DNA of 27,556 nucleotides from Euryarchaeota archaeon RBG_13_57_23 (GTDB lineage: Archaea; Thermoplasmatota; Thermoplasmata; UBA10834): contig MGVW01000030.1 in assembly GCA_001800675.1 (NCBI GenBank), positions 1-27,556 of the forward strand, read 5' to 3'. The position numbers were made by a program, and so were the translations under genes. Positions within the stretch are counted from its first letter, which is position 1, and each line of letters starts with the position of its first letter. This document shows, in pieces, positions 15,988-23,340 of this stretch. The notes below the pieces were generated by a model, which saw nothing but the letters and a program-made list of their open reading frames with translations, was not told where the DNA came from and ran no database searches.

Positions 15988-16587
15988 CTACTCCTTCTTC
16001 TCTTCGGTGGCCGGGGCGGCGCCTGGCGCCTCCTTCCTGCGGATGACTCCCATGGTCATGCCGGTCCTGCCGTTTGACCTGGTGCGCTGGCCCCTCACCT
16101 TCTGGCCTGTCTCGTGCCGGATGCCCCTGTAGCACCTGATCATCTTCATCAGGTTGATGTCGTCCCTCCTGTTGAGTTCGACATCGATGCCGACTAAGTG
16201 GATGTCGGCCCCGCTCGACCAGTCGCTCTGCCTGTTGACCATCCAATGCGGGACCTTCTCTGAATAATCAGTTATGAGCTTCTCGAGCTCGTCTGTCTTC
16301 GGCTCTGGCAGGTCGCCGATCTTCGTTCTCCTCGGTATGCCCGCCATGCGCGTGATCGCCTCTGCGCTCCTGAGCCCTATGCCCTTGATGCCGCTGAGTG
16401 CGATGACGATACTCTTGTTGCCGTCGAGGTCTGTGTTAACGATTCTGACAATGTACCGGAAATTCTCGTCCTTCTTCTCGACCGGTTTCGCGGGGGCCTG
16501 TGGTGCGCCCTTTTCGCCCTTCTTGGCTTTCGCTCCGTCCTTTTCCTTAGGGGCACCTTTCTGCTTGGCCTCCTTCTCCTCGGGCAA
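15988..16587 (-). CDS. rps13: Small ribosomal subunit protein uS13 with low-complexity N-terminal extension
   Basis: A 199-residue uS13 from the 30S head. The conserved part begins at about residue 42 (NFRYIVRIVNTDLDG) and includes ALSGIKGIGLRSAEAITRMAGIP and the C-terminal RCYRGIRHETGQKVRGQRTRSNGRTG. Before it lies a 41-residue Lys/Glu/Ala/Pro-rich extension absent from typical archaeal uS13 (about 150 residues), and a short acidic tail follows the core. The start is TTG at 16587; AAGGAG lies eight to thirteen bases upstream, and no ATG or GTG exists in the extension, so the extension is probably real. It heads the ribosomal protein/RNA polymerase operon. Confidence 0.95.
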   Translation of the reverse strand: MPEEKEAKQKGAPKEKDGAKAKKGEKGAPQAPAKPVEKKDENFRYIVRIVNTDLDGNKSIVIALSGIKGIGLRSAEAITRMAGIPRRTKIGDLPEPKTDELEKLITDYSEKVPHWMVNRQSDWSSGADIHLVGIDVELNRRDDINLMKMIRCYRGIRHETGQKVRGQRTRSNGRTGMTMGVIRRKEAPGAAPATEEKKE

Positions 16588-16618
16588 TTCGCACGCTCCT
16601 TGTCAACGAAAGCTCAAA

Positions 16619-16642
16619 CCCAGACAAAGCGTTCTGTCTGGG
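16619..16642 (-). promoter_or_regulatory. Leader hairpin of the rps13 operon
   Basis: CCCAGACA (16619-16626) and TGTCTGGG (16635-16642) form a perfect 8-bp stem with an 8-base loop. With transcription starting near 16645, this hairpin would occupy the very start of the leader RNA. A second stem, GGGGAG-CAT-CTCCCC (16640-16654), overlaps it by three bases, so the two are mutually exclusive. It could be a ribosomal-protein feedback site; no known leader family was recognised. Confidence 0.5.
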
Positions 16643-16664
16643 GAGCATCTCCCCCCACACACTA

Positions 16665-16678
16665 GGGTATATAAAACC
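16665..16678 (-). promoter_or_regulatory. Strong TATA box for the rps13 operon
   Basis: Read on the minus strand this is GGTTTTATATACCC, containing a consensus-like TTTATATA. It lies about 80 bases before the rps13 start codon, predicting transcription start near 16645 and a 58-base leader. Confidence 0.7.
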
Positions 16679-16730
16679 CTTATGCTGGTGGTGTGTGCCT
16701 GCTTACTTGCGTTTTGGAACTGGCCAGCAG

Positions 16731-17648
16731 TCACGTCCGGGCATCGTCCGCGCCCTTCCTTGGAACGATGTGTTTGTGGGCGTGTTTGGCGTCTTCGGTG
16801 TGGTCATGCTCGTGAACATGGGCGTGAAGGTGCCTCCCCTCCCGCTCGATGACCTTTGTCAATTCAGCAACGGCCTGGTCCATGGACACAGGCAAAGTCT
16901 CAACAGGATAGCCCATGCTGTCCAGGACTCCGAAAAGCTTCGACACGGGCGGCATCTCCAGCCCCGCCTGATCTAGCACTTCCTTCTTCATTATGATGTC
17001 CCTCATCGTGCCTTCCACAACGATGCTCACATTCAGCACGATCGCTCGATCCACGATCTCCGCGGCGGCTTCGATGTCGTGGGTCGCAATCAGCATGGTC
17101 TTGTCCATACCCTTCAATAGCTTCACGAGTTCAGACCTCGCCCTCGGGTCCAGTCCAGAGGTCGGCTCGTCGAGCAGGAGAACCTTCGGGTCCATGGCGA
17201 GTATGCCCGCGATCGCCACTCGCTTCTTCATCCCGTAGCTCAACTTGTGGAGTTTGCGCTTCGCCAGCTGCTCAATGCCAGTGGCCCTCAATGCCGCCTG
17301 CACGCGTGAGTCGATGTTGTCCAGTCTCAGATTCCTCGGACCGAAAGCGACGTCCTCCTCAACAGTCGGCATGAATATCTGGTCCTCAGGGTCCTGGAAG
17401 ATGAGTCCGATATCTCTCCTGATGGAATCCGCACTGGATTGAGTGAGTTCCTTGCCATCCACGAACACTTTCCCAGAGAAGGGCATCCGGAATCCCGCAA
17501 GGACATTGAGGAGAGTGGACTTCCCAGCCCCGTTGGGGCCGACGATCGCCACCTTCTCCCCTCTCTTGATGGAGAGATTGACATCCTTGAGCGCGACTGT
17601 CTTGTCCTCGTAGGCGAATACAAGATCCTTCATCTCGATGATGTTCAT
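16731..17648 (-). CDS. cbiO: Nickel/cobalt ECF transporter ATP-binding protein with His-rich tail
   Basis: A 305-residue ABC ATPase that powers the Ni/Co importer formed with CbiQ and CbiM. ATG 17648 overlaps the cbiQ stop (ATGA); the frame is open further upstream but that part lies within cbiQ. Motifs: Walker A GPNGAGKST (37-45), Q-loop FQDPEDQ (84-90), signature LSYGMKKR (136-143, typical of CbiO variants rather than LSGGQ), Walker B VLLLDEP (156-162) and the switch His190. After the ATPase, residues 272-293 contain nine histidines in an alternating pattern (HLHAHVHEHDH, then HAHKH), a likely nickel-binding or storage tail. The regulator NikR and its operator upstream indicate nickel as substrate. 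Confidence 0.94.
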   Translation of the reverse strand: MNIIEMKDLVFAYEDKTVALKDVNLSIKRGEKVAIVGPNGAGKSTLLNVLAGFRMPFSGKVFVDGKELTQSSADSIRRDIGLIFQDPEDQIFMPTVEEDVAFGPRNLRLDNIDSRVQAALRATGIEQLAKRKLHKLSYGMKKRVAIAGILAMDPKVLLLDEPTSGLDPRARSELVKLLKGMDKTMLIATHDIEAAAEIVDRAIVLNVSIVVEGTMRDIIMKKEVLDQAGLEMPPVSKLFGVLDSMGYPVETLPVSMDQAVAELTKVIEREGRHLHAHVHEHDHTEDAKHAHKHIVPRKGADDART

Positions 17649-18397
17649 GACAAAGCCCCGTATTGGCCGAAAGCAAGCAACCCTGCGATGATGGCGAAGG
17701 ACGCCAGGAACACCACATCCACTGCGCCCACGGAGGTGCTGCGCCACGGCTTCATATCCCTCTCGAATGCCTTGCACTTGAGCCCCTCATAGACCCTGTC
17801 AGCTCTGGCCGAAGCCCGGACGAGGACCATGCCGGCCGTGAACGAAATGACCCTCAGGGCGTTCCTGTCCAGAAGGCTCCTGCCACCGCTGAAGCCTCTT
17901 GCCTTTCTGGAGATCTTCATCCTCTCGAGTTCGTCGGAGAGAAGAAGCAGGAACCGAAAAGTCAGCATGAGCAATGTGGTGATCAGGCCGGGGACCCTTA
18001 GTCTCCGGAGCCCGGAGAACAGGTCGAAGGTCTCAGTGCCGAGGGCCAAGACTAGAAGCAGAATGACGCACGAGCTGGTTCTGGCGAGCATTGTGAACCC
18101 CCGCTCCCAGCCTGAGAAGAGGAACACTGATACAGAAGCGAAGGCGATGAACGGAAAGGCGGCCGCATAGGCCACTAGGAGGCGCTTCGGGAAGACCCTG
18201 CTGATGGCAGCGATGGCAACCGCAGCTGCAAGGGCGACGAGCACGATCTCGGGGCGAGTGATCAGCGATGCAACCACTACAAGCCCGAACGTGCCAACGA
18301 TCTTCACCCTGGAGTCCAGTTGCCAGAACCAGGACGATTCAGCGCTTCCATCCTCCTCATCTCGGGCACGATGGCCGCGTACATGTGCCTCGATCAT
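17645..18397 (-). CDS. cbiQ: ECF transporter transmembrane protein CbiQ
   Basis: A 250-residue T-component (EcfT/CbiQ) that couples the ATPase to the substrate-binding subunit. Four to five TM segments are visible between about residues 33 and 140, with another near the C-terminus. The coupling-helix motifs are present: KARGF in MKISRKARGFSGG (first Ala-Arg-Gly motif) and the second conserved cytosolic helix around RADRVYEGLKCKAF. The N-terminus is hydrophilic and slightly long, containing HVRGHRARDEEDG. It starts six bases after cbiM and overlaps cbiO by four bases, so the three form one transcription unit. Confidence 0.93.
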   Translation of the reverse strand: MIEAHVRGHRARDEEDGSAESSWFWQLDSRVKIVGTFGLVVVASLITRPEIVLVALAAAVAIAAISRVFPKRLLVAYAAAFPFIAFASVSVFLFSGWERGFTMLARTSSCVILLLVLALGTETFDLFSGLRRLRVPGLITTLLMLTFRFLLLLSDELERMKISRKARGFSGGRSLLDRNALRVISFTAGMVLVRASARADRVYEGLKCKAFERDMKPWRSTSVGAVDVVFLASFAIIAGLLAFGQYGALS

Positions 18398-18403
18398 CTG
18401 GCA

Positions 18404-19375
18404 TCAGTCTCTTCTCGTCATTGGTTTCATGACTCTCAGTATGCCGAGGGAGGCAAGAACCACAGCCACGAAGCCGATGACCCCGGCGAATAATGCTGCG
18501 AAGTACGAGTCGCCGTAATCGAGTGGAGATGTGAGCAGAGCGTCACCCTCTTCCACGTCCCCATCGGTCATGGTTCTTTCGAGGCCATCCTCACCTTGGC
18601 TCGAATACAGGAAGTACAGTGGCAGCGCAAGCGCGAACACCACAAGGACAGCGAGGGTCGCCTGGGCGGTTCTGGAAGCGAGTATCCGATGCCATCGGTT
18701 CTTGGCTGCGGGCATATCTTGACTGGTTATGAACGTCTCGGCAGAGACGGCCATCAGGTATCCCACCACTCCCGCTGTAATGATCCCCTCGCCGATGCCG
18801 ATGATCGCATGGTATCCGAGCATAGCAGGTATAGAGACCGGCGCGGCGATCCCATAGGCACCACCCGAGATGGCATAGCTAACTGCCAACTCAGCGGCGC
18901 ATGCGGCTGCAGCAATGAACACGGAAACCCAGGCAGCAGCAGCCACGGCTAACTCCGACCCTACTTTACCGACTCCCGATGCAAGTGGTTTCAGGAGGGT
19001 GTAGGCTCCCCAGCCAGTCAGCGGAGCGATGATGGCCATATTGAGTGCGTTGAGTCCGAACGACGTTATTCCGCCATCCCCGAACATCAGTGACTGGATT
19101 AGGAGTACCACGGTCATGCCCACGATGGCGAGCGCGGGTCCCGCGAGGATTGCGAGCAGAGCACCGCCTATCAAGTGCCCCGTCGTTCCGCCGCCGATTG
19201 GGAAGTTGAGCATCTGAGCGACGAAGATGCCAGCAGACAGAACCGCTATTCTCGGCAGGTTCTTCTCCTGGAGTCTCTTCGAGCTGAAGTAGACCGCCAC
19301 TGAAATGAATGCCAGAAACTCGAGCATACCTATCAGTGCCACTATCGGGTCCATGAGTCCGTCAGGAATGTGCAT
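18404..19375 (-). CDS. cbiM: Nickel/cobalt ECF substrate-binding protein CbiM fused to PDGLE (CbiN-like) domain
   Basis: A 323-residue S-component. The mature N-terminus MHIPDGLMDP carries the conserved Met1-His2 that ligate the metal in CbiM/NikM. The segment FPIGGGTTGHLIGGALLAILAGP, with its loop His, is the second family hallmark. Seven or so TM segments span about residues 1-220. A C-terminal module begins at about residue 238 with a TM segment, then an EDGLERTM motif, SPLDYG and a final TM. This is the PDGLE/CbiN-type domain, which in other organisms is a separate small protein. So CbiM and CbiN functions are fused. The NikR operator lies 13 bases upstream of its start codon. Confidence 0.94.
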   Translation of the reverse strand: MHIPDGLMDPIVALIGMLEFLAFISVAVYFSSKRLQEKNLPRIAVLSAGIFVAQMLNFPIGGGTTGHLIGGALLAILAGPALAIVGMTVVLLIQSLMFGDGGITSFGLNALNMAIIAPLTGWGAYTLLKPLASGVGKVGSELAVAAAAWVSVFIAAAACAAELAVSYAISGGAYGIAAPVSIPAMLGYHAIIGIGEGIITAGVVGYLMAVSAETFITSQDMPAAKNRWHRILASRTAQATLAVLVVFALALPLYFLYSSQGEDGLERTMTDGDVEEGDALLTSPLDYGDSYFAALFAGVIGFVAVVLASLGILRVMKPMTRRD

Positions 19376-19387
19376 GCTATCCTCTGT

Positions 19388-19415
19388 GTATTACGTTCTT
19401 ACACGTTCGTAATAC
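19388..19415. promoter_or_regulatory. NikR operator
   Basis: GTATTACG (19388-19395) and CGTAATAC (19408-19415) are perfect inverted 8-mers separated by 12 bases. Counting the outer six bases gives GTATTA-N16-TAATAC, the same geometry as the E. coli NikR site GTATGA-N16-TCATAC, with five of six bases shared per half-site. It lies between cbiM and nikR. With the cbiM TATA-like ATAAATA (minus strand, about 19430-19436), transcription of cbiM would start inside the operator (about 19406), so bound Ni-NikR should block cbiMQO. Confidence 0.85.
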
Positions 19416-19493
19416 TAAATGGCACACATGTATTTATGCCCTGCTCCTACCCCCCTGGCAACCCTTATCTTGAGGGATTACATTCGGAAACCG

Positions 19494-19901
19494 ATGTCGG
19501 GCAGGACCAGGGTCTCCCTCAGCATACCGAAAGAGCTGATGAAGGAGTTCGACAACCTGTCGAAATCCATTGGCCACCCGAATCGCTCCAAGGCAGTGAG
19601 CGAATCGATGCGCGAGTTCCTTTCGACCAGGAAATGGGATCTTGCTAGGAAGGGCGAGACGCCTGGAGTCATACTGCTGACATACGATCATCACGCGAGG
19701 GGGGTCAACCGAGCGCTCACGGAGGTCCAGCACGACTACCCCGATGTGATCACGGCAACCATGCACATCCATCTTTCGAAGCACACCTGCCTCGAGGTCA
19801 TCGCCTTCAAGGGACAGGCCGACAGGGTGAGGTCTCTTGCGAGACTGCTGCAATCTGAGAAGGGTGTCCTCGACCTCAAGGTAGTGACCTCTCCCGTGTA
19901 G
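19494..19901 (+). CDS. nikR: Nickel-responsive transcriptional regulator NikR
   Basis: A 135-residue ribbon-helix-helix/ACT repressor. ATG 19494 gives the family-typical start SGRTRVSLSIPKELMKEFD; upstream ATGs at 19419 and 19434 would add an implausible leader. The RHH domain covers residues 1-45. The C-terminal domain has the complete nickel site: a His in TEVQHDY, the pair in MHIHLS and the Cys in HTCLEV, matching E. coli H76, H87, H89 and C95. It is divergent from cbiMQO with the operator between them, so it controls nickel uptake and possibly its own gene. It follows a poorly defined TATA-like stretch (TATTTAT, 19431-19437). Confidence 0.96.
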   Translation: MSGRTRVSLSIPKELMKEFDNLSKSIGHPNRSKAVSESMREFLSTRKWDLARKGETPGVILLTYDHHARGVNRALTEVQHDYPDVITATMHIHLSKHTCLEVIAFKGQADRVRSLARLLQSEKGVLDLKVVTSPV

Positions 19902-19983
19902 GGTTGATTTGAGGAGAATCGGGGCATCTTTTGGAATCTAACGCGCGCGCGAACGTGCCGTTTGTACGAATTACGGTAGGTCC

Positions 19984-20580
19984 TCAGGACGACCCGCCTA
20001 GCAGTATCAACACTATCGCGGTCGCGAGCCCGGCTATCACGAACCTGAGGCCCGTGTACACGATCATCTCCTTGATGAGACTGCCGAGATAGGCCCCTAG
20101 GACGAACAAGAATGCCAGAGTCAGGATGATCGCAGTCAACACGGCGTTGTCGAGGGACATGAAGAAGAAGGGCACCAACGGAACGAAAGCCGCCAGAAGA
20201 GGCGCTACGCCGTGGACTATGGCGCTCACTGTTATGCTGACCCTCATCGCGTCCTTCCTGGTTCCTTCAACCGGCCTTAACATTGCCTTCTCCAGGTGCT
20301 GGTGGCTGAGTATGTGCTCCACCCTCTCGGCCTCGTAGGCCCCGACGGTGCTCGAGACCGCCAGTGCGATGCCGCCTGCGAGTCCCGCGCCCAAGATGAG
20401 CTGCATCGCCAGCTCTGGATGCGCATGCCCTTCGACCACGTAGGCTCCAAGGATGACTCCGAGTATGGTGAGGGCGCCATCGAACGCGCCGATGACGAAG
20501 TACCGTCTCGCGATGGCACCGGATTTAGTCAGCGCGAAATGGAATTTGAGTTCCTTCAAACGCTCTGAGAATCTGGACAT
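19984..20580 (-). CDS. VIT1/CCC1-family membrane protein
   Basis: A 198-residue integral membrane protein from ATG 20580, seven bases after the alaS stop; the longer open frame upstream lies inside alaS. Five TM segments are visible (about 27-48, 58-80, 115-137, 142-165, 172-194). The first pair carries a GAFDGALTILGVILGAY segment, and the loop after TM2 has YEAERVEHILSHQHLEK, both typical of VIT1/CCC1 proteins that move Fe2+ or Mn2+ (in yeast and plants into vacuoles). The archaeal branch (TIGR00267-like) is uncharacterised. An iron or manganese role is inference; the nearby nickel locus gives no direct link. Confidence 0.8.
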   Translation of the reverse strand: MSRFSERLKELKFHFALTKSGAIARRYFVIGAFDGALTILGVILGAYVVEGHAHPELAMQLILGAGLAGGIALAVSSTVGAYEAERVEHILSHQHLEKAMLRPVEGTRKDAMRVSITVSAIVHGVAPLLAAFVPLVPFFFMSLDNAVLTAIILTLAFLFVLGAYLGSLIKEMIVYTGLRFVIAGLATAIVLILLGGSS

Positions 20581-20587
20581 CTCGTGA

Positions 20588-23290
20588 TCACTCTTTCTCC
20601 AGGGTCTCCTTGACCATCTCGACCACTCTGTCCAAAGCAGCCTCCAACTTGGTCGCGTCCTGTCCTCCGCCCTGGGCAAAGTCGGGCTTGCCTCCTCCTG
20701 AGCCCTTGACGATAGCCATCGCCTCCTTGATCAGAGGCCTGCAGTCGACCTTGAGGTCCGAGCTTCTGGCAATCACCAACTTCGCGCCGCCCTCGTCGGA
20801 CCCAAGCACGGCGACGGTCTTCGGATGGCCGATCAGTTCCTTGGCGAGGCTGACCAGGTGCTTCATGTCCTCCGACTCCACGTGCCTGACTATCTTGACG
20901 CCGGCCACTTGGACCGATCTGTGAACGAGGTCTTCCACGGTCTCGCCGACCCTCCCCTTCTTCATCGCCTCGATCTCCTTCGTGAGCTCCTTTCGGTCGG
21001 CGATGAGCTTCTGGACTGCTTCGTTGATCTTCTCCGGTGTGGCGTTCAAGCTGGTGCTGGCCTCTGTGACCGCTGCCCAGAGAGCCTGCATCTGCTCCAC
21101 CGCGGTCATGCCTGAGACGAACTCGATCCTGACCACGCCGTCTTGGATGCGCTTCGTCCTCAGTATCTTGATGGCGCCTACCTCGAAGGTGTTCTTGCAG
21201 TGGATGCCGCCGCATGCCTCGACGTCGAAGTCCCCGATCCTGACCACTCTGATCTCTTTGCCCGGGACCGCGCCTCCCTGGTAAAGCCTGAACCCGTAGC
21301 GCTTCTCAGCCGCGGTCCTCTCCATGAAAGTTGAATTCACCTTGGTTCCCGACAGGACGGTCTCGTTCGCGAGGAGCTCGATCCTCTGGAGCTCATCTGG
21401 ACTTAGGTCCGCGTAGTGCGTGATATCCAGGCGGGCGAGGTCCACGCCCTTGTGAGCCCCTGTCTGCCATATGTGGTTCCCCAGGACCTTCCTCGCCGCC
21501 CCGTTGATGATGTGAGTCGCGGTGTGATGCTTCTGAAGGCGCTTCCTTCTGCCTTGTTCGACCTCGCATGTGATCTGTTTGCCAACGACGGCCTGCATCG
21601 GCCCCTCGACTCTGTGGACGACCACATTGCCGATCTTGTCAACGTGAGCGACCTTCATGTCCTTCATCGTGCCGTGGTCGCTCTCCTGGCCTCCGCTCTC
21701 GGCGTAGAAGTAGGTCTTGTCGAGGACGACCAGGTCGTCCTTGACTGCGAGGACTTTTGCCCGGAACCTGTACTTCGATGGGTCCTTGTAGAACAGCAGC
21801 TTGGTCGGCGGCAGTCCTGCAGGCAGGTTGATCTCAGGCTCGACTTCCTCTCGCTCCACCTTCGAGTGCCTCGCCGCTACGCGCTTGTAGAAATCGTCTG
21901 GCACCGTGACCTTGGAGGAAGCGAACTCGGCCACAACCTCTGGGTTGAGCCCGTGTGAGTCGTATAGTTCGATGAGGTCCTCATCCGTGATCCCCTTGTG
22001 CTCCTTCTTCTCAGAGGATTCGAGCCTCTGCACTATCCCTCTTCCCTTGGTGAGGGTCTCCTTGTACTTCTCCTGCTCGACATCGACCAGCTTGATTATC
22101 TCGTCCCTGTTCTCCTTGAGGTCCGGGAAATCATTCGAGAAGTAGTCCACCTGCCTGGCCACGATCTCCGACAGCTTGTTCTCAAGCCCTAGCTGGGACA
22201 TCTCCCTGAGGGATCTCCTCACAAGAAGTCGCGCGAAGTATCCCTGGCGCACGTTTGAGGGCACGACGCCGTCGCTTAGCATGAACATCAACGCTCTTGT
22301 GTGGTCACATATCACATACATGCTCTCGTACGGTTTGATGGCCTTGACGAAGTCCTCGTAGCCCATGCCGACGCGCGCCGCGGCATCTGCCTTGAGGGCG
22401 CGCACATCCGCAGAGGTCTCTATCTTCATCGACCCAGCGGCTTTCGAGTACACTGCCAGGATCGCAGGGTCGACCTTGGTGCCGGACAGCCGCTTGAGCT
22501 CTTCGAGGACATCCCCGAACACCGCCTCGTATGCGGACGGGGTACCCTGCGAAATCCACGTGAGCCGCTCCAAGCCGTATCCAGTGTCCACAACCTGTAT
22601 GTCCATCGGCCTCTGTTGGCCGTTCTCGAGGACGTATGTCATGAAAACAAGGGTCGCTACCTCGACCCCTCCGATGAGCACTTCGAGGCATGGGCCAGCA
22701 TTCCCGCCGCCTTCCCACCACGCTTCGGAGTAGTTGACCGCTTTCGGGTCAAGGCCGTGCACGGTTGTAAGGAACTCGTGGCACAGCTCGACCGTGCGGT
22801 CCTTCCAGTAGATCTCCTTCCCTTTCTTGTTGAATGCGTGGTGGGCCATCATCTCGAACATGGTGAGGTGAGAACCGGTCTTGCCCACGTTGTCGATATC
22901 GTTGAATCGGACACAGGTCTGCGAGATCGCCAGCGGGTTCGCAGGCGGCTCGACGACCCCTTGAATGACCCAGGGCTGGAAATCGTAAATGCTTGCCTGC
23001 GTGAAGAAAACGTCATCCCTCCAGCGGGCGGTTATCGGATATCGCGCGATCCTCTTGTGGTTCTTCTTCTCGAGGAACGACAGGAATGATTCTCGCATTT
23101 CGTGAACGCTCTGTTTCTCCTTGAACAGAGGTTTCCCGATGAACGTGTACTCGACGCACGGGGCCTCGCCACAGATGTCGGAGTCCCCGAGTGTCCAGAA
23201 GAACTTCCCGCACCCGCTGCACTGCCTTCGCTGAAAGCCATTGCTCTTGAAGAACTCAAGTTCGTAGTCCTTCGGATCCATCTGACTCAT
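20588..23290 (-). CDS. alaS: Alanyl-tRNA synthetase (archaeal type)
   Basis: A 900-residue enzyme charging tRNA(Ala), full length for archaeal AlaRS. The archaeal/eukaryal N-terminal extension is present, with a zinc-type cluster (cysteines 24, 27, 40, 45) in QCSGCGKFFW. The class II catalytic core follows. The editing domain has HHTATH (588-593) and CGGIHC (693-698), the zinc-binding pair that hydrolyses mischarged Ser/Gly-tRNA(Ala). The C-terminal DHHA1 domain ends with a glycine-rich GSGGGKPDFAQGGG, as expected. A weak TATA-like GGTTAAG (minus strand, about 23308-23315) lies in the 50-base gap before it. The VIT1-like gene follows closely and probably shares its mRNA. Confidence 0.97.
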   Translation of the reverse strand: MSQMDPKDYELEFFKSNGFQRRQCSGCGKFFWTLGDSDICGEAPCVEYTFIGKPLFKEKQSVHEMRESFLSFLEKKNHKRIARYPITARWRDDVFFTQASIYDFQPWVIQGVVEPPANPLAISQTCVRFNDIDNVGKTGSHLTMFEMMAHHAFNKKGKEIYWKDRTVELCHEFLTTVHGLDPKAVNYSEAWWEGGGNAGPCLEVLIGGVEVATLVFMTYVLENGQQRPMDIQVVDTGYGLERLTWISQGTPSAYEAVFGDVLEELKRLSGTKVDPAILAVYSKAAGSMKIETSADVRALKADAAARVGMGYEDFVKAIKPYESMYVICDHTRALMFMLSDGVVPSNVRQGYFARLLVRRSLREMSQLGLENKLSEIVARQVDYFSNDFPDLKENRDEIIKLVDVEQEKYKETLTKGRGIVQRLESSEKKEHKGITDEDLIELYDSHGLNPEVVAEFASSKVTVPDDFYKRVAARHSKVEREEVEPEINLPAGLPPTKLLFYKDPSKYRFRAKVLAVKDDLVVLDKTYFYAESGGQESDHGTMKDMKVAHVDKIGNVVVHRVEGPMQAVVGKQITCEVEQGRRKRLQKHHTATHIINGAARKVLGNHIWQTGAHKGVDLARLDITHYADLSPDELQRIELLANETVLSGTKVNSTFMERTAAEKRYGFRLYQGGAVPGKEIRVVRIGDFDVEACGGIHCKNTFEVGAIKILRTKRIQDGVVRIEFVSGMTAVEQMQALWAAVTEASTSLNATPEKINEAVQKLIADRKELTKEIEAMKKGRVGETVEDLVHRSVQVAGVKIVRHVESEDMKHLVSLAKELIGHPKTVAVLGSDEGGAKLVIARSSDLKVDCRPLIKEAMAIVKGSGGGKPDFAQGGGQDATKLEAALDRVVEMVKETLEKE

Positions 23291-23340
23291 GGATGAGTCC
23301 TCAGAACTTAACCGTTTGCGTGAGATTCGTCATGCAGCGT

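Noticed and set aside
19940..19953. Alternating CG run (CGCGCGCGC) as possible Z-DNA or regulatory site
   Set aside because: It is short, lies between convergent gene ends after nikR, and has no partner structure; likely incidental in GC-rich DNA.
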